Of a stretch of DNA of 64,000 bases, positions 35,195-47,925 are shown piece by piece; position 1 is the stretch's first letter; the number at the start of each line of letters is the position of its first letter. The notes below the pieces were generated by a model. That model saw nothing but the letters and a program-made list of their open reading frames with translations, was not told the DNA's origin and did not search any database. The translations under genes were made by a program, and so were the position numbers. The DNA comes from Lutraria lutraria. Lineage: Eukaryota; Mollusca; Bivalvia; Venerida; Mactridae. The stretch is from the NCBI GenBank assembly GCA_964023205.1, contig OZ026838.1, forward strand, positions 24,517,843-24,581,842, given 5' to 3'.

Positions 35195-35823
35195 TACTGT
35201 ATACGTCTTTAAATTGGCGGGGCTAAAATTTTGAGTTTTTTTTAAAGTTAAATATTGGCGGTGGTCAAAAATTGGCGATTTCTTAAAATTCCGCCCAAAT
35301 AAAACCATGCATTGTCTGTGGCCCGCTAAAATTATACATATGTATGCACCGTGTACTTTAATTTGCTGTACATCTTATAAATGTTCTTTGTTTGTAACCA
35401 TTTTCACACCTTCCTAATACTATTCTTACTGGATATACACAGGGATGCTATATTACATGTAATATAGCATCCCTGATATACATCATTAAGAGTGTCCCTT
35501 TGTTATAAAAATTGCAAACAGTCAAAGATTAGAACCTTTTATTTACAAATGGTAATGGTTTGTCCATGTCACTCAGCTTTTTTTGTTGATAACGACAATT
35601 ACATATGACATTTTATGTATATATACAAAAGTATAACTTATTTGCATATTTAACCACTGATAAATTATTTGTAGCTTAAGTCAAGTTATTTGTTTTGCTA
35701 TTATTGGCGGTGTTATATATATCTGCGATGTGAATTATTGGCGGGGTTTTAAATTGGCTGAAACCTATCAACCGCCAAAACAGCGAACATTAAACCACCG
35801 CCAATATTTCAACGTATACAGTA
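35195..35823. mobile_element. MITE with TACTGTATACGT inverted ends, 629 bp
   Basis: Left TACTGTATACGT (35195-35206) and right ACGTATACAGTA (35812-35823) are exact inverses. Inside each end, 'attggcgg' motifs repeat: left 'aattggcggggc', 'atattggcggtgg', 'aaattggcgatt'; right 'ttattggcggtg', 'ttattggcgggg', 'accgccaat'. TA may be the target duplication (TAs at both extremes). Non-coding. It carries a 36-bp palindrome at its centre. Confidence 0.8.
35440..35475. repeat. Perfect 36-bp palindrome
   Basis: cagggatgctatattaca followed immediately by its exact inverse complement, tgtaatatagcatccctg, with no spacer. It is inside the MITE at 35195-35823. Cruciform-prone; possibly a nested small foldback insertion. 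Confidence 0.9.
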
Positions 35824-36031
35824 ACAAAGTACCGGAATCCTGCAATATACGCGAACGGCTTACGGCGAGACCGCATTTTAGTCGTTCCGTTCTGCAAGCG
35901 TTTTATGATCATGATGATATTTTATAAACTTTTATTTTCTCTTCTATTTTTTTCATGACATTTTCTTCATTTTATGTTTTTATTGTCTCATCCATACATT
36001 CTGCTTTTAAATCGTTTGCAATAACTGACAA

Positions 36032-39000
36032 ATGGACGAAGATTTGTCGTTTTACGGTGAGTTTGCGCGTTCGTTTTGTTTTAAAAATCTGGATATTCTG
36101 ATTGGTGAAATTTATACATCATGTGGATGCTAGTTCCTAACTGAAGTAATTGTCCCCTTTAAAGTTTAGGTTGGATGGAGAGCCCACGCTTAAATAATGC
36201 CTAAGAGTGAGCTTCAGCGATTGACGCTGGCAGATCATTCCGCAGTGGTATGCTGCGTGGAAAGATACCATATTTAAAACTGTCTGTAGAGGTAGTGTAA
36301 GGCAGGAAGCTAGTATACTGGCCGTCCCTATTACCGCCTACTTAACTCTTTACCAGTGCTAAAATGTACGACAGTACAAGTCTGCAACCATACCAACATT
36401 TAATCATCATAAGCAATTCTTCTTGTTGTCGAAAAACATAAAAATACTCTCAATAACAATAAAATAATACATCAACTGATCGCATTTCTTGACACACAGA
36501 CGTCCATATTGATTTTTTGTTTGATGACCTTATCACCGCCTCTCGACCAATCAAATGCGAGATACTTAGTAACGCGGGAAATTCCTGCGTCAGTACTAAA
36601 TTCCAATCAATGTGCGAACCATCTATCATTTGCAGAAATATCAAAATTATGTTTTTAAGAGATCTAATGCATTAAAATGCGTCACATTCATATAGCGGTG
36701 TTAATTTGGATTGAATGCAAATGGCGGTATGAACGATAAATTGACTTGACTGTAGAAATTATATAGATCATTAATGTAAAATGTTTTAAAGTCGCAGCAT
36801 GCATTGTAAACAATAGTCTGGTTCCCTGCCAACAAATGCCACACGGAAACGGAAGTGGAGGAGACACGCATGCGCAAGTATTGTTATTATCCGGGCATCG
36901 GCGGTAATAGCATCACCGTGGTAATAGGCGTACAAGGGATACCATGATGAATGAGCCTTACAAGTAAGATACTCTCCCAACTGAGTTAACCAGGCTGTTT
37001 AATATCCCAGCCAATTTATTTTATACCAATACTATCTATATACATTACAGTTACACCTTAGATGGTCAAATTGTAATAAATTCTAAGTGAAATCTTAACA
37101 TTTCTGCATCACTCATTCACTGCCAGTCATGCTCATGGGCCATTGTGATTATGAAAATTGTGCTTCTTTGTAAACATATAATGCCTCTTATTTCAGAGAA
37201 AATTGTTGATGGTTGGGAGAGGACTGAGACAGAGAATGGAGTTCCATATTACACCAAGTAAGTCCTTTTTTAAATTAAAAGTTCTAGAATCACTTTATAG
37301 ATAATAGATGTAAGATTATCATTATGTACCATTAAGTAAATGTACCAGGATTTCCTTATACATCATAATATTGGCGCCCGTTTTATAAAGGCACCTGACA
37401 TCGGAACTGCCAAATCTATACCACCCCAATATAAAACCTCACCAAAAATAAACACTTCCAATTTTTCTGTCAAGGAAATGTAACTCTTGCTGTCAAAAAG
37501 GTGTTACTAAGACTTTTTGTATAAATATTTGTTTGACTTTATTATTACTTGTGTCCTTCCATCAGCTTAAGTACAAGCATTTAGGATAAATCTTAAATGA
37601 CACAAGGTAAAATCTAAACAATGCAAACAATAATTATAGGTTTATTTGTCACACCTTAAAGTTCCACAACTAAATCGTTGGCACATAATGACATATAGGC
37701 ATACTAAATAAACCCGATATAACAATATGATATTACGTTAAGTGTTCTAATTTTGATGGTTAAGGAAATTTGACATGGATTTATTTTGGTGGATGGCTAT
37801 GAGCCTGCCAGATATAAAACACGCCTGTGCAAGAACATCTTAGATTAGAAACCCAAATTTTGCGCCTCAGAAATAAAGACGTATACAGTAATGTACCACT
37901 TGGTCAAATGCAACCACCTTTAGAAGTGAATATTCTGTTACAGCAATTTTATCTTTTAATATATGCATACATTTCATTTTGATAATTCTTAATAATTTTT
38001 TACAATATTCAATATCATAAAAGTGTTATAGGAGGAAGAAAATAATGTACCCGATGCGGGGCTTGAATGGGGTTCAACCTGCAACCTTCTGCTTGCAAGT
38101 CAGATGCTCTACTGACTGAGCTAATCGGGGTGGTGAATATATCCCAGCCAAATTATAAATTCAATATACCACACCACTACAAAAGCATCAATAAAACATT
38201 TATTCAAAATAACTTAAAAATCTGAACTAAGCCAAATGACTCAATGAGTTGAACAGGTTCTACAATAAGACAAAGTTGAATATCCAATGTGAGTCAGGCT
38301 GTTAAAATCACTTCAACTTCTTGTCAATTACTCACTGATTCAGTGGATTTTTACATTTAGCATATTGAAATACACGTAGATGATCCACTGGCATTGTAAA
38401 GCCTCATTGATTTAATGAAACTAAAATGCAAGTATCTCATAGTGTTCATACCTATTACTGATAAAGTTATTAATTTACTGTATTACATCTGGTCTTATTT
38501 CAGTCATGTGACAGAAAGTACATCTTGGGATCACCCTTACTGGCTGAAGATTCTTGAAGGACTGAGTAAGATTTTTGTCTACAGTTTTTGTTTATTGATA
38601 GTTAAATGTGACAATGAGTTGCTATAAAGGAAATAACCACCAACAAAATCCAAATGGTGTGCATGCCATCACATAAGATTTCTTTATTTTTTTGTGATTT
38701 GTTTTGCATGTTTTCATTACTTTAGGTATGTTCATTTAAAATGATCAAATTCAATATATTTGATATATATACTTTCACCCATCTTCTTTTCAGAGGACCA
38801 TGTCAACATAAAATATGCAGCTTACCGAACGGCAGTGAAGATCAGATACTTGCAGAAACAGTTACAAAGTAATAGTCTTTTTAAACTGTATATCATAATA
38901 TGAACACAACATGCTATTTTAGTTTTACTGTCACCATTATTCAATTACTTGACATGACTGCTTGTTCCTATTTTCTTTGTTACTCAGACTGATTTGGTAA

Positions 39001-42000
39001 AAAGTTACTCAACTTGCTGTCATTTGTATTTTCTGTATTCTGGGATGTTATTTTGCAAAAATGTATTTCTTTTGTAATGCTGAGTAATTTGTATACAAAG
39101 AAAATGGTTGAAAACGTTGGTTTTTATATGCAATATCAGACAGTCACATGAAAGATGTATGGTCATATTGCATGTATGAATATAAGTTTTTGAAAGACCT
39201 GATATTCTTTTTTCAGTGCATCATGTAGATTTGTTCACAATTCAAAAAGCATTTGAAGATCAAGATTGCCCTGCTGGAACTCACGGAGAAACTGGTTGTC
39301 AAGAGTTATTAACCCTGCTGATTGGAATTTACCAGAATTCCCCCAATAGTCACCGTACTTATCAGGAAGCTGAGATGTTGGCTGATTTAGCTTTAAACCT
39401 CTTATTGAATCTGTTTGATGGGTATTTGGTTGCTTTCTTATTTTCTTATGTAAATACATGTTAATAGATTCTGAAAATAATCTGCTCATAACTTTTTAAT
39501 GGTCTCATTGAATTGTATAGTATGGCAATGACTTGCCTGTTATTTCAACAATGTACAAAATTGCTGGTTTGTTTTTTGGTCATTTTGCAAGAATTATGCA
39601 ACTTAAATATTATTTGTATTGTATTTATAATTTTATGGTGCCATTGATATTATTATTACCGGTATGTTGAATTTATTTACTTACTACATGTACTTGTAAA
39701 ATGCATGACATAAAGATAGTTTATGAACAGTTTTGTGCTGTTGTCACTCTGCGAATGATTTTGGTAACTTTCTGATAATTGATGATTATATTATAGGGAG
39801 AAAACTGGAGTACTATCAATACTTGATGTGAAAATAGCTCTAGCTGTGTTTTCATCTGCACGTATAATGGACAAGTACAGATGTAAGAAAACATCACTTG
39901 CTTAAATATTATATGTATCAAATATTTATTTACTGCATACTTCAATAAATGTTGGGCATTTCAGTCAAACCTGTCAGTAAAGGTCCCCCTTGTCATTATT
40001 GTGCCACATACTTGTGGTATGATTTACTTTTAATTGCAGTTTTTCTTATTATGTTTTCAGTCTTTTACCAAGAATTGCATGATCCAAGCACTTATATCAG
40101 TACATATGCACTCAAGTTGTTTCTTCAAGCTGTCATGAAGGTATTGTTAACATATAAAATAAAACTCTAAGAAGTGATTAAAATGAAATTGAATCCACAT
40201 AATCATGTACCTATTTATAGCTTAAACTATTATCGAAATGCCATTAAACATGTATTTAAATTGTATTCATGTATGAGTCTCTTAGAACCTTAGTATTCAA
40301 TACTGTTATGATGTTTTTGCCTTAAGCATATGTATGTTTCCATATCTTTTATTTTTCAGGTTCCAGACTTCATGCATGAGAGTTTAGCTTTTGGTAGAAC
40401 CAGTGAACCAGCTGTGGCTAGTTGTCAACAAATGGTAAGAGTGTGTGATGCTATGTTTTTGTTGCAGAGAGTGTTCAGGAAATATTTAGACATTTTTCTA
40501 ACTAAATAAGGAGGGCTTTAATTTGACCCTCAAAATGGCATTTTGACTCTTGAAATTGGCAAACTATAGCCTCTGACTCTTGAGAATTTGCATCAGAGGG
40601 TCAAATTTACTATTACATCAGCAGGCAATTTGTCGGCTCTTCAAATTAAAATTGGTTAAGGGAAATATTTACCCTCAACTTTTGATGTCTAGTAGAGATT
40701 ATGATATGTTCAATCATTCTTGTTCACTGGTTCAAAATAAATGCACTAATAAAACCCCTTGAATTATACAAGTACTAGAAAACTCGAATCACAATTTATA
40801 CATGGTAAAATATTAGTCAAAAGTGATATATGTGATATTTAGAAGATACCAAAGTATAGTATTAGTTTATGCTTTCTATAGAGCAAGGCTTTTGGTGGTA
40901 TAACAGAGGATGTATTTTATGCATGGCTTCAAAAAGGACCACAAACTGTTGTTTGGTTACCAACTTTACACAGACTTATTGCTTGTGAAAATGGTATGTA
41001 TGTTTTATTGAATACATATTGTATCATTACAGCATCATTTTGATTCAATCTTTCTGCAGATACTGTCTTGTTTAATTGGTGTTATCTCTCTCAATATCTC
41101 TCTCAGTGTACATAGTTACAAATACAAGTACATCATTTTCAAAATAACTTCAGAGTTAAAGAAGGCTGCATAAAAATCAATCTCAAGTTATGGTTTATAC
41201 AGATTGAAGATGTGCATTTACAACAATCAGATTGTCTTCAGAAACTTTATGAACTGCTCTATACATGTATTTTAAACACTCGCATATGATTTTATGACTA
41301 ACAATTGTCTATTACAGTGAATCATGATGCAAAGTGTAATGTATGCAAAACTTACCCAATCACTGGACTGAGGTATGTATGAGTATATATATATATTTTC
41401 TTTTACTTGCTTTGTTTGATTTTAGGTATCAAAACGATCCTAGTTTACTCTAACTTGACCAACCTTATTTTTCTGCTGCCCCTAGCCAGTTATTTAACCT
41501 GGTTTGTATCTCTGAACTAAAAAAATAAATTTATTTAAAATAAGCTTTGTTGACCTCTCGATGATAGGGATGTAAATGGGTTATTTAAAAAAATATCTAT
41601 TCTTCATCTACTTTCTTTACATTTTCAGGTACAAATGTTTGAAGTGTTTTAGTTTCAATTTGTGTCAGAATTGTTTCTTTACTGGTAGAACAAGCAAGAG
41701 ACACAGTGTTAAACATCCTACACATGAATACTGTAATAATGTGAGTATTTATTAAGTACTCATGTTTAGATTAGTTGAATTAGAATCATTTGATAGTCCT
41801 GATTTTAGTTGTGCTGTTTACTGTAAGATCTGTGCTCCTCAAAATTTTATCTCAATTGGAAAATATAAGTGGAACTTTTAAAAATGGTTTCAATGCTGCT
41901 AACGATCAGAAGTACTTTCCAACATTGGCGACAACAAAACCAAGATTTTTGTTTTCGAATTTTGGAAAATTTATAATTATTATTTGTTATCAGAATCAAT

Positions 42001-45000
42001 ATTAACACCATGAAATTCAGTCTAAAGCAGTAAGTTAAAACCTGTTATTTTCAGTCCACTACAAAGGATGATGCTGCTGCTTTTGTTAAAACTTTGAAGA
42101 ATAAACTAAGTCGTCAGCACAGACAGAAATCACGATTGAAGTATTTACCTATAGAAGCAGATAATCAGTATACCAATCCAGCATGGTATGTCTAGCAAAA
42201 ACTTGCTTTTTTAATATTCAGTTTAAACCTCAATCACATCCCTGAATGTTGGGTTATGAGACAATGTCCATATGTGATATATAACATTAGTAACTATAAA
42301 GATAAACAAGGCAACTTGCCACACATGGTTTAAACTGTACTCTGAAAGTACCCCTCAGTACACAAAATGTCATACCTCACTTACATTCTGCTGGAGACAG
42401 TACAATTGGTTTTTATATTACTTTATATGTGTAGTTTACTGAAATGTAGATTTAATCAGTAATCATTAAAAATCGGTTGTTTAGAGTTATTTCTCAAAGT
42501 TCAAGAAATGTTTAAATTATATATCTGAATTTGCAGTATATGTATGTGTTGATATGGTATATTTATCTAAAATGGGAAAAATTATTGCTTAATGCAATTG
42601 AATGATTTAGAATATTTTGAATGTTAAATGTTCTTAGCAAAATATATGAAAATAATATTTTTCTGGAAATATGCTGTTTTTAGGACATTAAAACATCTTA
42701 TGGAAATCTTATAGGTCTCCTGGTAAAGAAGAAGAAGACAGAGATATACATGCAGATATATCTGATGCTGCCAGAAGAATCGCTGAATGTGAGCTAAAGG
42801 AGGTACAGAATAAATCTACAGAGACCGATCCTTCATCTGATACCAGTCATAATACTACACATAGCTTACCTTCTCCTATGAAAGTAAGAATATTTGAATG
42901 TATCATATTAGAACTAGTCAAGTTGAAGGCACTTGTCAAGTCGGGAGACAGTCTCTCAAGAAAATTGGATTTGTTACTTTTTTTCACCTAATGAATTACA
43001 AAACTCCTGTTTCAGCTGCTGTGTAACATAATAGTAATTTATACAAATGAATTAAGTGAGAATATTTATGTTTACTGTTACAACTCCTGTTCTTTATCTG
43101 CATAATTTTATTTCTTCTTAGACTTCTATTTGCTGTCAACTGTATAAAATTAACATTTATTGAGTCTACACTTTAGATCGGATTTCTTTCTTATCTTTTA
43201 TAATCTTAATATGAATTTCAAATTTTCATGAAGTTTTCTGTTTGTTAATTTTTTATCATACATTTTACATGTTTTGCTGATTTGGTTAATATGTTTGTAG
43301 AATTTGTCTCCAAAAGATGATGGTTTACAAAAAGAAAGGGAAGAACTTAATTCCATTATACAACAGCTGGAACTTGAGAACAGGTACCAGTAGTTTTAAT
43401 TGAACAGATAATTTTGATGACTGCCATCATTATGTATCATATTATATCATCCAGTGTCATTTTTCATTAGGCGAAAAGTAATAGTCATGTTTACTGTTAC
43501 TTGACCGAGCCTATTTTTTAGGTGCCAGCTTTTGAGTTTCTTACTGCAAAATCCTAAATGTAAAAATAATTGGTGACGATATGTGCCTCCAAAGTAGTTA
43601 TTACAAAAGGTTTGCTTAGAAAAAATAGAAATGACAAGTTTTGCTACCTATCCATCCTGTATTTTAGTCAAGTCATAGTATGACTTTTTCTAAAGTTACC
43701 AAAATGATTAAGTACCAGCACTTCGGAGACATGATTTTAACTTTGACTGGTACTTTTTCAAACTTTTTCAGGCAAGTTCAGATATGTTGTATAATTCAGT
43801 AGTTACACTCTAATTTTGTTGGTAAACACTTGATACGCCCTACCATTCCTACAATCTTTGATTAAATCATGGTTATTTTTTATTACAGAATGTTACATCA
43901 ACAAGTGGCTGATTTAAAGAATCAAGTTGATGAAACAGAGAGTTTATCACCTGAGTATCACAGTGCAAAACAATCTCCTAGTTATAATATGTGCCGCTTG
44001 TTGAAGGTATACATTAAGGGACATTACACATATTCTACTACAGTCTAGTTTGGTAAAAGTTCACCTGTTCTTAAATCTCAAATGATTTAAAATTCATTTG
44101 ATATAAATCAAGATGCGTACTTAGTTGAAATATCAGTGAGTAATACTAAGAAAAGTTATCATCTGGTTGTATTTATCATGTAGTTTATTCCATTTAGTTG
44201 ACATTGTGTCATATATAAATTTTATTATAATTAAAGACTAGATTAGATGTTGTTAAATTATATCACATTCCTGCTTATTTATCTTGCTGCTGTATTCAAA
44301 ATTATAAAAAAAGATACTAGTTATCTTGACCATAGTTGAATCAAAATCTGGTCGTTAAATTGGCTTATTAAACTGAACATGGCAAATAATCACTTTGTAT
44401 TTCAGGACACTAGAAATCTGCCAATACGTGAACCATTGCCTTCAGAAACCACTCCCATCTTTTTGAGTGTACCAATCATTCATGTCAATGGTTACAATGA
44501 CGATAGTGTGTATTCTGTCAGTCCAAGAAACTCACTATTCCAAGGTTAGTATTTTGAGTCTGATATGGGAAAACTGTATTTTCTTCTAAATTTGCATTCT
44601 GTGTAAGAATTCTGACATTGATTAAATTGTATATGTATGACAGTTTGATTCATTAATCTTTAATGTAGAATGTTTGGAAGGATGTATTCTATGATGATAT
44701 CATTGATTCAGATGATTGAAGAAAATGTGATTTTTTGCTGGTCTGTTTTCGAAGAAAATTCAAGCCATTGTGATCACTGTGTCAGCATCTGTGCATAATG
44801 TTTTATGTAGCTCATAACTCAGAAACTTTAAAAGGTAGCAACATGAAACGTCATAGATGGATAGATCTCACTGAGGCCTGTAGAAGACGAGCGTTGGGGG
44901 GCACGGCTTCCGGTGCTTTTGTTTTTATATTAAACTTTCTCATGTTTTCTTCTGTATTCTTATTACCATTTCAGGTCCGGCATCGACTGATGCTGATATT

Positions 45001-45832
45001 TCAGCTGATTATTCAACTTCGCCTTATCCGTCTTCATCTTACCGTAAGGAGAGCACACCCAAACACACCCCACCTAGGGATGCTGGTACATCTTATGATA
45101 GCTTGGATGAATTAGATCTGAGTCCAGAAAGTTTCAGCCTTCCTTCACCAACAAAGAGCTATGATGAATTTAACAGTGAGGAGGCTGAACTAAGAGCATT
45201 AGTCAATGAAGCTGATAAAATGTTCCCTCATGATTTGTCATATAGTATGTCCATTTATTTTGTTTGAGCCTAGGAAAACTTGATTAGGTGTATTGGCCAC
45301 CGTATATCTGAAATATCATTGAAATACAGAGTTAAACCTGCTAAACAAAATTATTTTGTATGAAAAAAATAATGAGGTTGCATTTTGATGATTAATGGTC
45401 TTCAATGAATTATTAAAGTGAAAATAATCAATTTTGATGATTCAGTCTCATCAGTGGTTAATAGTTTTATGACGTTTTAGTAACAGGTGCTTATTTTTTT
45501 GCAGTATATCTGAGCTGCAATGCTTGATTAATTAACAGTCACAGGAATTGAATCGACTTTTTCTGCTATTTTCGAAGAATTCTTTTTGATATCTGTCAGT
45601 ATGGGGATACATCAATCTGTCACTTGTTGTATATATGTTTATTGAATGCAGCGTCTTGGTTCATTCATATAATTGTATAATAAAAATTCTGTGTATTTCA
45701 GGTCGACCAAAGTCACAGAATATTGGTAGTGATGATGAGATATTAGAGGCAGCTAACAGAATTCAAACAACAATGTCAGAGTTTGTTAACAAAGCTGTCT
45801 ATAAAAGTCTACCACCATTTAGTGTAAATTAA
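36032..45832 (+). CDS. DYTN: Dystrotelin-like dystrophin-family protein with WW, EF-hand, ZZ and coiled coil
   Basis: Role: dystrophin-family EF-hand/ZZ modules bind the beta-dystroglycan tail together with WW; this one lacks actin-binding and spectrin parts. 18 exons, 662 aa, all phase-matched. Domains: WW at 13-43 (W15, YY26-27, W37, P40), the EF-hand pair of the dystrophin type from about 50 to 250 (SAYRTA-like YAAYRTAVKIR, VVWLPTLHRL), ZZ zinc finger with C267, C270, C282, C285, C291, C294, H304, H308, coiled coil about 424-462, and Ser/Pro-rich tail. The ZZ text (NVCKTYPITGLRYKCLKC) is nearer to dystrotelin than to dystrophin (CNICKECPIIGFRYRS). Vertebrate dystrotelin lacks WW, so this may be an ancestral form. 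The start ATG lies in a 25-nt exon (MDEDLSFY) joined in phase 1. Alternative: an invertebrate DRP/dystrophin short form. Confidence 0.88.
36950..37035 (-). mobile_element. tRNA-headed SINE, diverged minus-strand copy
   Basis: Read on the minus strand: 'aattggctgggatatt', then 'gcctggttaactcagttggg' and 'gagagtatcttacttgtaag', matching the order in the copies at 22325 and 38025. It lies in intron 1 of the dystrotelin-like gene. The 64-aa minus-strand frame just 5' of it is not a gene. Confidence 0.6.
38025..38205 (-). mobile_element. tRNA-headed SINE, minus-strand copy
   Basis: Minus-strand text 'tagctcagtcagtagagca', 'tctgacttgcaagcag' and 'gccccgcatcgggtacatta' matches the copy at 22325-22485. 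The pre-tRNA segment 'ggtatattgaatttataa' with 'ttggctgggatatattcacc' matches as well. It lies in intron 2 of the dystrotelin-like gene, antisense to it. Confidence 0.75.
39962..39994 (+). mobile_element. 'CAGTCAAACCTGTG' MITE remnant
   Basis: Only the left end, 'cagtcaaacctgtcagtaaagg', is visible, in the intron before exon 7 of the dystrotelin-like gene. It shows that the family is not restricted to AQR. Confidence 0.5.
40520..40607. repeat. Small foldback with 11-bp arms
   Basis: aatttgaccct (40520-40530) and agggtcaaatt (40597-40607) are exact inverse complements. Between them 'gactcttgaaatttgg'-like text occurs as 'gactcttgaaattgg' and 'gactcttgagaattt'. It lies in the intron between exons 8 and 9 of the dystrotelin-like gene. 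Confidence 0.6.
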
Positions 45833-47925
45833 TACTCTAATGATTGACATTATTTGATACTTATGAGATTAAACATTAGATACATGCCAAAAATTGAAAG
45901 TTCTGCTTTCTACTATTCAAATATTTTACTCAACTCTCTACAGTCATTGTAATTTTTGTCTTAACCATTCTACAATTTTTATTTTTGTTACATAAAATGT
46001 TTAAAAGCATTTTAATTACTTGTTGCATCATGAAATGTAACACAACTTTTGTTCACTCTTGGTGAATTGTCTGACTAGATTAAATTTGAACTAATATTTT
46101 ATAAATTGCTGAATCGTTTTTGTTCAGTGATATTATTCTATAAGTCAGGTTTTAGATATTCACTAGTCATTATTTTAAAGTGTTTTTCTAATCTTTTAGT
46201 CCATACAATTTTATTTCATTTTATATCCAATTTGCCTCATCTCATTAATAACTTATTATGCATGTCATGCATGTTTATTCATCAAGTATGTAATCTTGTT
46301 TTAGTATTATTTAGTCATAATTAATCCAAGTCATACTACATCTTGAGATTATTTTTTATTTTGTGTCAATATTTTGTATACATGTATTTCAAACATACTA
46401 TCTCTACATATTACATTTTTAACATTTGTTCAGTTTTTTTAGCAGATTTATTCAACTTATAATTAAGCTTTGATTTTGATAATTAAAGGATCATATTGCA
46501 TGTTTGAAGTTATCAGACTCTTTGCAAACATTGAGTATAACATTCATTTATCCTTTATAATATCTTCATTCATTCATTCATTAATATTCTACTGTGAAAA
46601 GGGTATGGACTTTCATAAATAATGAAAACATCTTTCAAAACAAAGAATATTGGACAAAGTGTTGAAAATTCAAGGTGTGTGTTCAAATTGATGTTTGTGT
46701 CATGTGATACAATGTGATACAATGTCTGTATTTCCATGTTCTATCTTTTTTAGTGCAATATTGTAACAATGGAAGATTTCCATTGTTGATCTGATCTCAT
46801 TCTTACTCAATGTTATTAAATGTGTTAAGTAAACAAATTTAACGTTCTTTTTGATAATGTTCACATAGTAATTGCTTTCTTTAATTATTTTCTTTGAATA
46901 TATTTTAGGCCACGTGTAAAAAAGTTGTTTGCAGTCTGGTTTTTATAGGGAAAATAATAGTTGAAACTAAGCAAAATTTTGCCCAGTGACAAGACCAGTC
47001 ATATTCATAGTTTTGTTGAACAAGAGACAGCAAACAAATGTATTTATACATATGGTCTTTTATTCTCTCACATTTTCTAAACTTTAAAATGTTGAATGGT
47101 TTATTAATACTTTTGATGTTTCTATCCTTGTTTTAATGATATCATGACCTTGAATACTTCCAGGTGGTGGCTTCTGTTTTAAACCAAATAATTTTACAAT
47201 ATTAATATTGTTAAATGAAAATTGAAAGACTTACACTTTTCTTGTCTAGTTTCAAGCCGTCCGCATGAAGCTTTTTTGATAGATGATTTAGTCACATATT
47301 TTGGTCCAACCTTTTTATTGATACGTAGTTATGGTTGTACAATAATCGTGCTTTGTTTTTATGCCTATTATATCTTACCTATTTTAATGATCAACTTTAA
47401 TTTTGTGTTGTGTTGAAATTTACATATTTGAATTTTTGTAACATTTTTTGCATGTTTCTCATTGTTTTTTTACCGTGCATGTTTTTTATATCTGCTACTG
47501 CCAGTTTTGATTTTAAGTCCTTACTATATTTTACTTATCACTTGTTACCATCACATTTTAGTTAGAACAATTTTGCAATTCTTAGCTCAAAGTTGCCGTA
47601 CAATGTGAATCATTTGTATTTACAAATTTTATAGAAACTCAGAGATGGTATGATGACAGTTTGTGTTTATATCATATCTCAATGAAGATGTCATTTCTAG
47701 TGCAATTTATATTTCATTTATCTGTTTTCATTCTATGATAAGTTTCATGAAAACAAAAATAAATATTTTTGCTTTCTTATGTAAACTTGTATGTTATTTT
47801 ATAAGGTGCTCTGTGTGGTGTTTTCTCATTTTTATGGTTTTGCAATATTTACAAAGACCTAAATTCTATGCAAAGTGTGACATTTTAGTATTTTTGCAAG
47901 GGTAATAAAATTGTGTTCAACTAAA
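45833..47925 (+). promoter_or_regulatory. DYTN: Dystrotelin-like gene 3' UTR and polyadenylation signal
   Basis: Two kb of AT-rich DNA without exons follows the stop. AATAAA at 47904-47909 is followed by a strong GT-rich stretch (gttgttgttttttggtgtgtgtaac), suggesting cleavage near 47925. Shorter alternatives cannot be excluded. Confidence 0.55.

Larger units (their letters stand above)
34171..36031. other. Intergenic region between RCN2 and the dystrotelin-like gene
   Basis: No gene seen. It contains a SINE-like fragment near 34440-34530 and a 629-bp MITE (35195-35823). The last 208 bp (35824-36031) before the next start codon must hold the promoter or 5' UTR; no TATA box stands out. Confidence 0.5.
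36032..45832 (+). other. DYTN: Exon map of the dystrotelin-like gene
   Basis: Coding exons: 36032-36056, 37197-37257, 38504-38565, 38794-38868, 39217-39421, 39797-39882, 40061-40140, 40360-40434, 40882-40993, 41318-41372, 41629-41740, 42055-42185, 42715-42883, 43301-43383, 43889-44006, 44406-44544, 44975-45244, 45702-45832. WW is split over exons 2-3. The EF-hand region is exons 4-9. ZZ is exons 10-11. The coiled coil is exons 14-15. Exon 1 (25 nt) is supported only by its frame, its GTGAGT donor and its phase. The remaining exons are supported by similarity, by splice borders, or both. Confidence 0.88.

Noticed and set aside
36786..36980. 64-aa minus-strand frame as a small gene
   Set aside because: It overlaps the tRNA-headed SINE copy and lies inside intron 1 of the dystrotelin-like gene.
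47222..47905. Plus-strand frames of 64 and 80 aa after the dystrotelin-like gene
   Set aside because: They are hydrophobic, low-complexity frames in the AT-rich 3' UTR with no similarity, no splice context and no start context.
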